Notes: a model not told the origin generated them from the letters alone. A DNA stretch of 40,695 bases from Nostoc punctiforme NIES-2108 (GCA_003326195.1 LXQE01000167.1:1-40695), one strand, 5' to 3'; positions 17,556 through 26,546 are shown, counted from the first letter of the stretch. A program made the numbers and translations.

Positions 17556-18911
17556 ATGTTAATGTCTGCCAGTTCCGATTTTCTTGCTCTGTGTCGAGAG
17601 CAAATAGCGCTACTAACCCAAGGGCTGGGAGCAACTTTAAGTATTGTGTACCTAACACAAGAATTGGTAGATACTCCGTCCGGCGATGCCAAACTGATTC
17701 CTGTGGTGATTTACCCGGAAACAGCATTATTGCCGCTAGGAGAGGAAACTATTGAAGCGACGGCATACAAGCAACTTCAACTTGGAAATGCGTTTATATT
17801 ACCCAATCATCAGGGAAGGTTATTGACAGCAGGTTCAGAATCTCCAACTTCGTCACGGGAGTCTGAGATACCAGATGCGTCTCAACCCGATCTCAAAGAG
17901 GAATACCTACTTAGTGGCAACCAAATTGTTTTACCTCTGATTTATGAGGGTGTGATGATGGGGTTACTAGTGACAGGTAGGAAAGATCGGGTATGGAATG
18001 AACACGAGCAAAATCAAATTCAACGGATAGCTCAAACATTAGCGATCGCTTGTATTTTAGATCAGCGGCGAGCATGGTTTGAGCAGCAGTTGCGCGAGCA
18101 ACAAATTCTCCAAGAAAAACAGCGGGATTTGCTAGATAACCTGTTGCATCAGTTTCGTAACCCATTAACGGCGTTACGGACTTTTGGCAAACTACTATTA
18201 AAACGACTACGACCAGCAGACGCTAACCGGGATGTGGCAAATAGTATTGTCAGAGAAAGCGATCGCCTTAAAGAATTACTGCAACAATTTGAACAAGTAA
18301 TTGACTTGACACAGGCAGATTTAGCACCACTACATCTACCAGAAGATGAAGTATTTGTAGAAGCAACTATCCAAAAAGACGCTAAACCGCCGCTATTATT
18401 ACCGGGAACGGGAGATAAAGCAGTTGACTGCTCGTTAGCAGATATATTAGAACCATTATTAATATCAGCCAAAGCGATCGCCCAAGAGCGAAAGCTAAAA
18501 TTAATAACAGAAATTCAACAGAATTCATCCCTAGTACGTGCCAATGTCAAAGCATTACGAGAGGTGCTAACTAACATTATTGATAATGCTTTGAAATACA
18601 CTCCCACTGGTGGCAAAATTTTAATTCAGGCGGGGCAAGAAAAAGCTCATTTTCAGGGAATAGTTATTAGTGATAACGGCCCCGGCATTCCACCCCAGGA
18701 TTTAGAACATCTTGGAGAACGGCATTATCGCGGTGTACAAGCGCAAACAGAAATCCCCGGCACAGGTTTGGGTTTAGCGATCGCTAAACAATTAATAGAG
18801 CAAATGCAGGGCGAAATCGAGGTTTTCAGCCCTGCAATCAACTCTAAATTCACTTCACCCAATGCGCCAGGAACTACGTTTATTATTTGGTTGCCCGAAG
18901 TTCAAAATTAG
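17556..18911 (+). CDS. hik2: Soluble sensor histidine kinase, Hik2/chloroplast sensor kinase type
   Basis: The 451-residue product has no membrane helix. An N-terminal GAF domain (about 5-175) is followed by the dimerisation helix with LLHQFRNPLTALRTFGKLLL and the phospho-accepting His, then an ATPase domain with NIIDNALKYTP, DNGPGIP and GTGLGLAI. The H-box wording is that of Synechocystis Hik2 and plant chloroplast sensor kinase (CSK), which link photosynthetic redox state and salt stress to gene expression. Cys13 in FLALCREQ lies where Hik2/CSK proteins carry a conserved Cys reported to bind an Fe-S cluster. Response regulator partners are not in the window. A TATAAT sits at 17427-17432 but its link to this gene is unproven. 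Confidence 0.88.
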   Translation: MLMSASSDFLALCREQIALLTQGLGATLSIVYLTQELVDTPSGDAKLIPVVIYPETALLPLGEETIEATAYKQLQLGNAFILPNHQGRLLTAGSESPTSSRESEIPDASQPDLKEEYLLSGNQIVLPLIYEGVMMGLLVTGRKDRVWNEHEQNQIQRIAQTLAIACILDQRRAWFEQQLREQQILQEKQRDLLDNLLHQFRNPLTALRTFGKLLLKRLRPADANRDVANSIVRESDRLKELLQQFEQVIDLTQADLAPLHLPEDEVFVEATIQKDAKPPLLLPGTGDKAVDCSLADILEPLLISAKAIAQERKLKLITEIQQNSSLVRANVKALREVLTNIIDNALKYTPTGGKILIQAGQEKAHFQGIVISDNGPGIPPQDLEHLGERHYRGVQAQTEIPGTGLGLAIAKQLIEQMQGEIEVFSPAINSKFTSPNAPGTTFIIWLPEVQN

Positions 18912-19016
18912 TCATTTGTCATTTGTCATTTGTCCTTTGTAAAGACTAATGGCTAATCACTGAAGTAGAGAGTTGGTCATTTGTCCTTTGTAAATACTAA
19001 TGACCAATGATTAATG
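18911..19016. repeat. GTCATTT-type heptamer repeats
   Basis: Three to four GTCATTT/GTCCTTT units follow the hik2-like stop, and a second small cluster with inverse ATGACTAAT-like wording follows. A related cluster lies at 10010-10053. They are short tandem repeats, not a terminator. Confidence 0.8.
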
Positions 19017-19017
19017 A

Positions 19018-20259
19018 CTATCTTAGTGAAACCAACAAATTTTGATTGATTGTCATTTGTAAATCGGTATTTGGGTCAATGGCGATTAAGTCAACACTAT
19101 TTTTGCCGAAGAACAGACCAACCAATGCACCGATACCAGCACCACCCAAGACTTCTTCTGTGGCAATGGCGCGATCGCCAGTGACAGCAGATACCGCAGT
19201 TGCCGCACCTGCGCCCAATACAGTATTCTTGATAATTGAACCAAGACTAGTACCCTTCTTGACGGTTTCAGTTTTGGTAATCACGCCAGAAGTAGCGTTC
19301 AGCTGATACTCTTGACCACTGGGCAAAACCAGTTTCTCGGCAACGAATTGAGAACCACCCGTAGCAGGTTTGAGTTGACCAATAACCTGACTACCAGCAG
19401 GAATCACTACAGATCCATCTTGCGTAACCACGTTTTGAGATACTGTCAATGTCAAGGGCGATGTTTCATCCTTTGTTACCAGAATTTTTTCTGCCTTGTC
19501 ATACTTCACAGCAATAGCAGTCCCTTGGGGAATTGTGACTGATGCAGATGTTGGAGTAGTAGATCCGACAGCCACAACATAGGGTGAGTTAATTGCTGAG
19601 GCTTGATTAGAACTAACCAATGCTTGGTAGATAAAAGCTGCTACCTGAGCGCGAGTGGCGGTTGCAGTTGGATTCAAGAAGTTCACATTCGGATAGTTCA
19701 CCACAATTTTCTTTTCAGTTGCTGCGGCGATCGGGCTACGGGCATAGCTAGCGATGTTAGAGGCATCGTTGAAGTATTGCAGAGTGCTTTCGGTATTGCC
19801 ACTGGGAGTATATGCTAGACCGTTAGCGAGGGAAACTAAAACCTGCTCGCGAGGAATAGCCTGGTTAGGTTCAAAGCGATTTCCAGGATAACCAGACAAA
19901 AAACCAATGGTATAAGCTTGCTGAATCGCACTGGATGCCCAATAGTTGCTAGGCACATCAGCAAAACTGATTGGCTGCCGTTGCTGTGCTTTTTGGAAAG
20001 CTTTGTTAACCATCGCGGCAAATTGAGCGCGTGTCACCGGTTCTTCTGGGCGGAAGCTACCATCAGGAAATCCGGCAATTACACCTCGCTGTGACAATTG
20101 TTGAATAAATTGTGCTGCCCAATAGTTAGATGAAACATCAGAAAAAGTAGTTTGAGCTAAAGATGGCGAAGCTGTAATGAAAGGCGTTACAGTACCGACT
20201 GTGACGCTCAAAGCCATAAGTGCAGCTGTTCTAGATTGCCAACAATTTAAAGTAAACAT
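19018..20259 (-). CDS. SLH-domain exported protein with glycine-rich C-terminal domain
   Basis: The 413-residue product has a signal peptide ending near residue 35 (SPSLAQT). It has three S-layer-homology repeats (about 38-95, 98-155 and 160-222), each with the FxDV, YWA, GFPDG and ITRAQ-like marks. SLH repeats bind peptidoglycan or its attached polymers. The C-terminal part (about 245-413) begins VTIPQGTAIAVKY, has VIPAGSQVIGQL and a glycine-rich stretch (GAGIGALVGLFFG). This part is shared with the gene at 23138-23857. The repeated SLH block is nearly identical to that of the neighbouring beta-helix gene. A role in the cell envelope is inferred. Confidence 0.92.
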   Translation of the reverse strand: MFTLNCWQSRTAALMALSVTVGTVTPFITASPSLAQTTFSDVSSNYWAAQFIQQLSQRGVIAGFPDGSFRPEEPVTRAQFAAMVNKAFQKAQQRQPISFADVPSNYWASSAIQQAYTIGFLSGYPGNRFEPNQAIPREQVLVSLANGLAYTPSGNTESTLQYFNDASNIASYARSPIAAATEKKIVVNYPNVNFLNPTATATRAQVAAFIYQALVSSNQASAINSPYVVAVGSTTPTSASVTIPQGTAIAVKYDKAEKILVTKDETSPLTLTVSQNVVTQDGSVVIPAGSQVIGQLKPATGGSQFVAEKLVLPSGQEYQLNATSGVITKTETVKKGTSLGSIIKNTVLGAGAATAVSAVTGDRAIATEEVLGGAGIGALVGLFFGKNSVDLIAIDPNTDLQMTINQNLLVSLR

Positions 20260-20849
20260 TAATTTTTAACTCCAGTCACAATTAGTTTTTTACTGTTAAT
20301 TAATTAGACATTTACTGAAGCATGAGGTTCCCAATTTTTAGGTTTTTTGTAAAAACCATTACCTTAGTTATATAGTCATGGTCAAAAAATCTCTGTCAAA
20401 CGAAGTAGGCAAGTAGGCGAGAATGAAACAAAGTAGATTAAGTAATGTAAAAATTTTAAGATTATTTTATCACAAGGGCTTCAGTTATCTCTTCTCTACA
20501 AGAGACTGCGCCGAAAAGACTCTACACGAACAAGTAAGGGCTAAATTTCTCTCTGCAAACCTTCGATTATTTACGCATATTTACTTATAGACTTTAAATA
20601 GTCTAATCACCGTATTATCTCTTGGCACAATTAAATAAGTATTTCAATAAATATGGATACTGAGTCAGACGATACAGAGTATAGAATAGTTGCTTAAAAA
20701 TAGAAGTTTTAAGTGTAAAAATGAAGACGATCGCACACTCTAGTTAAAGTGGCGATCGCCTATTGAATAACTATTTAAGTCAAGAGATTCTAATTGTGAC
20801 TGATACAGGTGTTGAAGTAGTAGACCCGACAACTACTATATATGGCGAA
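20260..20849. other. Intergenic region with an eroded paralog remnant
   Basis: The 590 bases contain a repeat-like patch (CTCTACAAGAGACTGCGCC near 20495-20513) and, from about 20630 onward, a non-coding remnant related to the neighbouring genes, described under 20630-20862. The promoter for the SLH gene should lie in its first half. Confidence 0.7.
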
Positions 20850-20862
20850 TTAATTGCTAAGT
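20630..20862 (-). pseudogene. Eroded copy of the shared C-terminal domain and its 3' region
   Basis: Read on the minus strand, 20861-20793 resembles 19600-19532 of the SLH gene (69 bases, about 12 mismatches; it encodes LAINSPY...VGSTTSTPVSVTI). Next, 20792-20764 resembles 23547-23519 of the 239-residue gene (27 of 29 bases). Finally, 20763-20630 resembles the region after that gene (about 23099-22966), including a hairpin. These blocks are joined without the sequence that should separate them. This is what is left of a related C-terminal domain after internal deletions. It begins at the stop of the beta-helix gene. Confidence 0.75.
20717..20759 (-). terminator. Probable terminator, duplicate of the one at 23053-23095
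   Basis: On the minus strand GCGATCGCCACT pairs with AGTGTGCGATCG around a short loop and is followed by a T-rich run (CTTCATTTTT). It lies about 90 bases after the beta-helix gene stop, so it may end that transcript. Confidence 0.5.
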
Positions 20863-22892
20863 TTTAACACGACATAGGGTGAGTTAATTGCTGAGGCTTG
20901 ATTAGAACTAACCAATGCTTGGTAGATAAAAGCTGCTACCTGGGCACGAGTAGCAGTTGCGGTTGGATTCAGTAACTTCACGTTCGGATAGTTGACCACA
21001 ATTTGCTTTTGGGTTGCCGCTGCGATCGGGCTACGGGCATAGCTAGCGATGTTAGAGGCATCGTTGAAGTATTTCAGAGTGCTTTCAGTATTACCGCTAG
21101 GAGTATATGCTAGACCGTTAGCGAGGGCAACCAAAACCTGCTCGCGGGGAATAGCTTGATTAGGCTCAAAGCGATTTCCAGGATAACCAGACAAGAAACC
21201 AATGGTATAAGCTTGCTGAATCGCACTGGATGCCCAATAGCTGCTGGGTACATCAGCAAAATTGATTGCTGGCCGTTGCTGTGCTTTTTGGAAAGCTTTG
21301 TTGACCATTGCGGCAAATTGAGCGCGTGTCACCGGTTCTTCAGGGCGGAAGCTACCATCGGGAAATCCGGCAATTACACCTCGCTGTGACAATTGTTGAA
21401 TAAATTGTGCTGCCCAATAGTTAGATGAAACATCAGAAAAAGCAGTTTGAGCTAAAGATAGCGGGGAGCATCCCACTTTGATGAGTTTGTCTTGCAAAGG
21501 ATAATTCACTGGATCGCAAACAAAATCCGCTGACTTAGCCTCTATAGATGTCCGCGTTGGCGGATTTTGTTTCTCTAGCGATTTCCAATTCTCAGAGATT
21601 TTTTCGAGAGTGGGATGCTTACTTAAAAACTGTGAGTCTGCAACAATATCATGAGTCCCCTTGACACTTATCTTAGAACTATTCAGATAAATATTGTAAT
21701 CATAAACAACGTTTGCATTTTTAGTGTTATTGTTAATATTTTTTCCAGGAAAAGCATAGAGAATGTTCCTTAAAATTCTGACATCGGATGAGGTATGAGC
21801 AAATATTTGCCCACCATTAAGTTCTGGACTCTGATTATTCAAAAAAGCTGTGTTATTTACAATATCAACATGCTCACTTAAAAATGCATGAATTCCTGAA
21901 CCACCATTATTAAATGCAAGATTGTTTTTAACTAAAGTACGTCCTTTATATGCACCCAAATTTGAGTTTTCATCATTTCTTGTACTATCGATAATAATGC
22001 CATTGCCATCTGTGATCTTTCCAACTGCAATCCAAGGGATGTACATGCGATTGTTGTAGGTCTTGTTGTTGGTAACAAACATCTTATATCCCTGGTTGTT
22101 GTCAGAATTCCAATTACTCAACATTGAAATGCCACTGCAACCATAAACGCTGTACCAGGCATTATTAAATACCACATTATTATCTATTGTCACATAGTCC
22201 GCTTGAATCGCTGAAATACCTGCTCCTCCACAGTCATGCACTTTGTTGTTCAGAATACGGATGTGATGAACATGACCATTCGTTCGACCATCAACGTTGA
22301 TGCAGTTTCCATTCGTCAGTGGGTTTTGTTTGTTAGTCTTCTCACTCATCGCGTAATCAAGGGTGATATTGGCATTGTTTCCTATAACCTCTAGCCCGTT
22401 GATCTCGATATATGAAGCTTTATTTGAAATTGTGATACCATTCCATGTATTGTGCTGAATTTTTGGGAAATGCCCAGGATATGCTTTATACCTAATCCAT
22501 GCATTTGCAGTCCCAGAACGTTTAATACTTACTACACTCCCAGCTTTGTCTGTATTTGTGTATACTCCGTTCATAATCAGTACTGTATCGCCAGGGTTCG
22601 TAAGGTCTGCTGCCTTTTGAATTGTTTTAAAGGCGGATGAAGTAGAAAGTCCGCTATTATTGTCGTTTCCAGTACCACTAACATAGTATGTTTTCGGTGT
22701 TGAATTCGCGCTGATTAGCTCACGGCTAGATAGGCTCACTTCCTTGTTAGTGGATACCTGACGGACGTTTTCAACTAAAGATACTTTTATATTGTCTCCC
22801 GGAACCAAAAGACTTAATAATACGGGAATTGCAAGATATGTGCTTAAATTTAAACCTTGAATTACCACAAGAAAAAGCTCCTTGATCGCCAC
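20850..22892 (-). CDS. Exported parallel beta-helix protein fused to three SLH repeats
   Basis: The 680-residue product starts with a hydrophobic export signal (about 8-32). A right-handed beta-helix follows (about 68-430): it opens YYVSGTGNDNNSG, AFKTIQKAADLTNPGDTVLI and has many N-x-V/I turns (NNKVHDCGGAGI, NNLAFNNGGSGIHAF). This is the layout of pectate-lyase-like (PL9/DUF1565) proteins acting on extracellular polysaccharide; a catalytic residue set could not be confirmed. Three SLH repeats (about 484-670) end the protein. Between the parts lies SLAQT, a leftover of a signal-peptide end that belongs to the source of the SLH block. The last residues (LKLSN) come from a junction with the remnant downstream. 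Confidence 0.88.
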   Translation of the reverse strand: MAIKELFLVVIQGLNLSTYLAIPVLLSLLVPGDNIKVSLVENVRQVSTNKEVSLSSRELISANSTPKTYYVSGTGNDNNSGLSTSSAFKTIQKAADLTNPGDTVLIMNGVYTNTDKAGSVVSIKRSGTANAWIRYKAYPGHFPKIQHNTWNGITISNKASYIEINGLEVIGNNANITLDYAMSEKTNKQNPLTNGNCINVDGRTNGHVHHIRILNNKVHDCGGAGISAIQADYVTIDNNVVFNNAWYSVYGCSGISMLSNWNSDNNQGYKMFVTNNKTYNNRMYIPWIAVGKITDGNGIIIDSTRNDENSNLGAYKGRTLVKNNLAFNNGGSGIHAFLSEHVDIVNNTAFLNNQSPELNGGQIFAHTSSDVRILRNILYAFPGKNINNNTKNANVVYDYNIYLNSSKISVKGTHDIVADSQFLSKHPTLEKISENWKSLEKQNPPTRTSIEAKSADFVCDPVNYPLQDKLIKVGCSPLSLAQTAFSDVSSNYWAAQFIQQLSQRGVIAGFPDGSFRPEEPVTRAQFAAMVNKAFQKAQQRPAINFADVPSSYWASSAIQQAYTIGFLSGYPGNRFEPNQAIPREQVLVALANGLAYTPSGNTESTLKYFNDASNIASYARSPIAAATQKQIVVNYPNVKLLNPTATATRAQVAAFIYQALVSSNQASAINSPYVVLKLSN

Positions 22893-23052
22893 TACTTAAC
22901 AAAAGTATCAGGATATCCCATGATTTTGAATACTCTTTTAGATACAGAATACAATAGAGGCAACTTTTAAATAAGTATTACAATCAATATCGATACTGAT
23001 TAAGACGATACAAAGGTGGAATAGTTGCTGATCAATAGAAGTTTTTAGGGTT

Positions 23053-23095
23053 AAAAATAAAGGCGATCGCACACTCTAGTGAAAGTGGCGATCGC
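23053..23095 (-). terminator. Probable terminator of the 239-residue exported protein gene
   Basis: On the minus strand GCGATCGCCACT pairs with AGTGTGCGATCGC with one bulge around TTCACTAG, then CTTTATTTTT follows. It lies about 43 bases after the stop. The arms are built of two HIP1 octamers. Confidence 0.6.
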
Positions 23096-23137
23096 ATATA
23101 AGGGATGATTAAATTCACAACTTGAATGAAATTAAAT

Positions 23138-23857
23138 CTAGTAGCGCGATCTTGGTACTAAATTCAAGTTAGAATCCAGTGTAAGCCTTAAATCCTGTGC
23201 AGGTCTGAGGACAAACGCATTTCCTTCTTTTTTCCGCAACAGCACGCTAGCACCCGCACCCGCAGCCGCACCAATAACAGGTTTTAAATCGTCAATTCTG
23301 CGATTACCAGTAATTAATGAACCTAAAAGACCAGCACCCCCACCAATAGCTGCGTCAGTTAAAACCTGATTGGTGTTGGGCTTTTGTGAAACTCTTTGAG
23401 TTGTGGTGTATGTCCGAGAAGTTGCATTAATCGACTGACGCTGACCATTAGAAAATTCTAATTCTTGAGCGACAAACTTTACACCTTTTCCTTGATTATC
23501 ATCATCTCTTGTATCTCTTGAATAACTATCTAAGTCAACAGATTCTAGCCGTCCATGTACTTTAGTACCAGCAGGAATCAAGACGTTTCTATTGCTGTCG
23601 ATAATGTCGTTGGCTATTCTCAAGGTTAGAGATTTACTTTCTCCAGGAGCAATAGTAATTGTCTCTTTTTCGTAGGTGACAGGAAGAGCAACTCCAGAAG
23701 GAATGGTAGCGTTTCCGTATTGCCCAGTTCTGTTTTGATCAATTCTGTATTGAGCATTAGCAGGAGCCAAGCTGAATAGGGGGCTAATGACGCTTGTAGT
23801 AACGGCCATTGCCATAAGTGCAGCAGTTCCAGATTTCCATTGATGTAAGCGTGTCAT
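23138..23857 (-). CDS. Exported protein with the glycine-rich domain shared with the SLH gene
   Basis: The 239-residue product has a signal peptide (cut near SLAPANAQ, about residue 36). It continues with ATIPSGVALPVTYEKETI, NVLIPAGTKVHGRLESV, FVAQELEFSNGQRQSINATS and glycine-rich helices (AAIGGGAGLLGSLITG, VIGAAAGAGASVLL). The same order of elements forms the C-terminal part of the SLH protein at 19018-20259, without the SLH repeats. I do not know a function; the glycine-zipper-like part suggests membrane or multimer contacts. It is the first of three related minus-strand genes. Confidence 0.85.
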   Translation of the reverse strand: MTRLHQWKSGTAALMAMAVTTSVISPLFSLAPANAQYRIDQNRTGQYGNATIPSGVALPVTYEKETITIAPGESKSLTLRIANDIIDSNRNVLIPAGTKVHGRLESVDLDSYSRDTRDDDNQGKGVKFVAQELEFSNGQRQSINATSRTYTTTQRVSQKPNTNQVLTDAAIGGGAGLLGSLITGNRRIDDLKPVIGAAAGAGASVLLRKKEGNAFVLRPAQDLRLTLDSNLNLVPRSRY

Positions 23858-24257
23858 AAGAGGGTTATCCTTTGTGTATGTGATGTATTTAATGACGAGG
23901 ATTCACTGAGTTTGTTTCTGACTGTTTTGGAACCTGTCTATGGGCGTATACAAGTACTTATTATGATGGGAAGAGTGTGCGATCGCGTGTGCGTAGCACG
24001 TCGTAGACATCGCTGTTCAGAATTTGTATCCTACTAATGTGCGTAACTAAAATAGAGGCGAGACATTTATACGACGTAAATGAGTATCATTTTGTTCCAA
24101 AATGCTATTTTATTACTCATATCCACATATCTAAGCCATTGAATAGAGGCGAATAGGCTGACTGCGAACTCTTACTTCCATTCTAGATTGACTTGCTAGG
24201 AATTGGAAAATATTTTTGTTTTTTTAACGAATGATTTACTATCTGCTATATGGGTAT
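23858..24257. other. Intergenic region with a diverged interspersed repeat
   Basis: About 400 bases lie between the NACHT gene's 3' end and the start of the exported protein gene. They contain a diverged copy of the GC-rich interspersed repeat (GCGTAGCACGTCGTAGACATCGC, 23990-24012) and otherwise A/T-rich sequence without frames. Confidence 0.6.
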
Positions 24258-26546
24258 TTAAAATTGCTGCTGACGCTGTTTAATCTCTGCGATCGGTAAG
24301 AGCAAAGTATCTTCTATTTGCTGTCGTACTTCACGACTGACATAACAATCGCTATTTAGGCAATCTACCAGTAATTTATTGGCATCATAATACTTCTGAA
24401 GCAATTCTTTTTGCTCGTTACTGAATTGCCAATCATGACCGATATTACGATATTTAATCATTACTTCTCTTAATTCTTCACACCAAGTCTTCCCATTAAC
24501 TAACCACCATTTCTGAGATACTTGCCTGTCTTGTCTGCTTGGTAGTTGCTCTCGAAGTTTTTGCAACAAATTCTTGAGTTCTGGGTCAAGAGAGAGGTCG
24601 AGGGAGCGGGATAGGTCAAGGTCGAGAGAGAGAGAGACGTCGAGATCGAGGGAGAGGGATCGGGAGAGGAAGAGAGAGAAAGAAAGGTTGAGAGAGAGAG
24701 AAAGGGAGAGGTCGAGGTCGAGGTCGAGATCGAGGGAGCGGGATAGGTCGAGATCGAGAGAGCAGGAGAGGGAAAGAGAGAGAGCGAGGGATCGGAAGAG
24801 AGATTGGAACAGGGAGAGGTAAAAGGCCCTAACTGCTGCTGGTTTGTAAGAAACCTTAACGGGAAGAGATTTTTCTTTTACCCACAAAAGAAACTCCTGC
24901 AACCTCTGATCGCCAGCCACCATAAAATCAATTTTATCTTTAATCAACAGCAATAACCGATCTGCACTTGAAGACATTTCAACCGCTAGCAAAAAGACTT
25001 CCCGCCAGCGTTTCTCAGTAATATGGCTAACAAGATTTTGCAGTGCTTCCTCTGATGACTGTCTTACAACCACAAATTCTCTTGCTGTGAAATACTCATG
25101 AAATGTGAGGTGAGAAAATGAGTAAATCCTTTCTGCTCTTGCGACAACTAGCCCATGATGATGCTCAATTGAACGCAAAACTTGCTCGCTGTCAAATTGC
25201 AATGCTTGCTCATCAGTATTAGCATCGGGTAAATAGCTGATGTATTCTGTAATGTATTGTTCTGCTATTTTCGCCTTGAAAAAATAGTCACCGCGCTCAA
25301 AGGTGGTCAGAGCTATTTTGCTAAGTAAATCTTCTTTGCGTTGGACTGATAGCTTTTTGTAAATCTGATCGCGTTGAATTCCCCGCTTGGCATCCCATTT
25401 TTTCAATAACGTATCCAGTCCTTCTTTATATAACTCAGAACGATTTGCAGGGAAATCTCCTGACTCTTCAAATACTAAGCAAAGCAACGTCAACAGCAGA
25501 GGACTTGCTGCAAGCTGTTTGATTCGGCTATTCTCTTCGAGACGTTTGATAAAAGTCTCTGGTTTTACAGCTTTATCCTTAAACCACTTATTGGTAAAGT
25601 TGGAAATTTGGTCATCGTCAAAATCAGCAACTTCCACCTCTGTGAACTTATCAAAGATGTACTCGCGTGCTGCAATACGACAAGTCATCACAAACTGATT
25701 TTTTGGGTAACGATCAGAAAACTCACGAATTTCCTTTAAGATGCGATCGCTATCCTCTTCTCTAACCTCATCCAACCCATCGAGTAAAACTAATGCCTTG
25801 CCATAGGTTAATATATCTCGGATAGAAGAGATAGGATTTATCGTCTCTTCAGTGATGTGTTGCAATAATCCAGGTTTATTTGCAACTTCCGCAAAGCTTT
25901 TGAGGGTAACAAAAATCGGTACACGTTCAGCCTGAAACTCACCTCTAATACACTGAATTGCTAAATACTTCAAAAATGTGGTTTTACCTGCTCCTGGTTT
26001 GCCTAAAATCATTAGCTTGGAATACTTCTCAACCGCTTCCAATCCTGGAACTCGTTTTTCAGTAATTTTATTGAGTCCAAAGAGGTCAAAATCCTGGCTC
26101 CTACACTGTTGTAATAATTCATCAATTCCTAGCCGTTGTCGCCCAGTGATTTTTTCCAGTATATTAACGCTGGTGTAAATGTCATTCAACCCAATTGGTT
26201 GCCTCATATCTAGCACTCGCATTGTGCCGCAGCATTCTTCAATGAGGGATCTTATCTTGTTGCGTACCTCTTGCACGATCGCATCAATATCAATACTGTT
26301 ATCCTGATTTACCTCTGGTTCACTGGCTGGTTCAGTAACTACTTCTTCCCACTCTAGTTCTAGCCTGTCGCAAATCTGGACAAAGAGATTGCGGTCAACA
26401 GGTTTACCTGTAAAGAACTTTCCGATCGGCTGGCGAGTTACTTCTAAATCTTCAGCTAATGCTTTTTGAGTTAAGGAACAGCGAATTAAAGCTCTTTTTG
26501 CTTTTTGGATACCTTCTGGAGAACAGGAAAGCGATCGCCCGGACAT
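24258..26546 (-). CDS. HTH-NACHT NTPase with Ser-Leu/Asp-Leu repeat tract (bacterial NLR-like)
   Basis: The 762-residue product begins with a helix-turn-helix-like region (about 8-70, LTQKALAEDLEVTRQPIGKFF). A NACHT NTPase domain follows (about 175-480), with P-loop LGKPGAGKTTFL near 180-190, Walker B ALVLLDGLDEV near 250-260, and the later FSHLTFHEYFTA motif typical of NACHT proteins. A helical segment leads to a tract of alternating Leu with Ser or Asp (about 575-655), then a polar helical C-terminus. Members of the bacterial NACHT family have been shown to protect against phages; this gene's role is inferred. The tract DNA has an in-frame 132-base repeat. The gene is divergent from a small membrane-protein gene 162 bases away. 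Confidence 0.92.
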   Translation of the reverse strand: MSGRSLSCSPEGIQKAKRALIRCSLTQKALAEDLEVTRQPIGKFFTGKPVDRNLFVQICDRLELEWEEVVTEPASEPEVNQDNSIDIDAIVQEVRNKIRSLIEECCGTMRVLDMRQPIGLNDIYTSVNILEKITGRQRLGIDELLQQCRSQDFDLFGLNKITEKRVPGLEAVEKYSKLMILGKPGAGKTTFLKYLAIQCIRGEFQAERVPIFVTLKSFAEVANKPGLLQHITEETINPISSIRDILTYGKALVLLDGLDEVREEDSDRILKEIREFSDRYPKNQFVMTCRIAAREYIFDKFTEVEVADFDDDQISNFTNKWFKDKAVKPETFIKRLEENSRIKQLAASPLLLTLLCLVFEESGDFPANRSELYKEGLDTLLKKWDAKRGIQRDQIYKKLSVQRKEDLLSKIALTTFERGDYFFKAKIAEQYITEYISYLPDANTDEQALQFDSEQVLRSIEHHHGLVVARAERIYSFSHLTFHEYFTAREFVVVRQSSEEALQNLVSHITEKRWREVFLLAVEMSSSADRLLLLIKDKIDFMVAGDQRLQEFLLWVKEKSLPVKVSYKPAAVRAFYLSLFQSLFRSLALSLSLSCSLDLDLSRSLDLDLDLDLSLSLSLNLSFSLFLSRSLSLDLDVSLSLDLDLSRSLDLSLDPELKNLLQKLREQLPSRQDRQVSQKWWLVNGKTWCEELREVMIKYRNIGHDWQFSNEQKELLQKYYDANKLLVDCLNSDCYVSREVRQQIEDTLLLPIAEIKQRQQQF
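24583..24824. repeat. GA-rich degenerate repeat tract inside the NACHT gene
   Basis: The plus strand is purine-rich, built of six-base words such as GTCGAG, GAGAGA and GATCGA. A larger repeat is visible: AGGGAGCGGGATAGG at 24601 and 24733, and AGGGATCGG at 24655 and 24787, both spaced exactly 132 bases (44 codons). Confidence 0.85.

Noticed and set aside
24574..24822. Plus-strand open frame with Arg-Ser/Arg-Glu repeats resembling SR proteins
   Set aside because: It is the antisense of the Ser-Leu/Asp-Leu tract in the NACHT gene; the repeated six-base words keep several frames open. The NACHT frame has domains on both sides, and this one has nothing.
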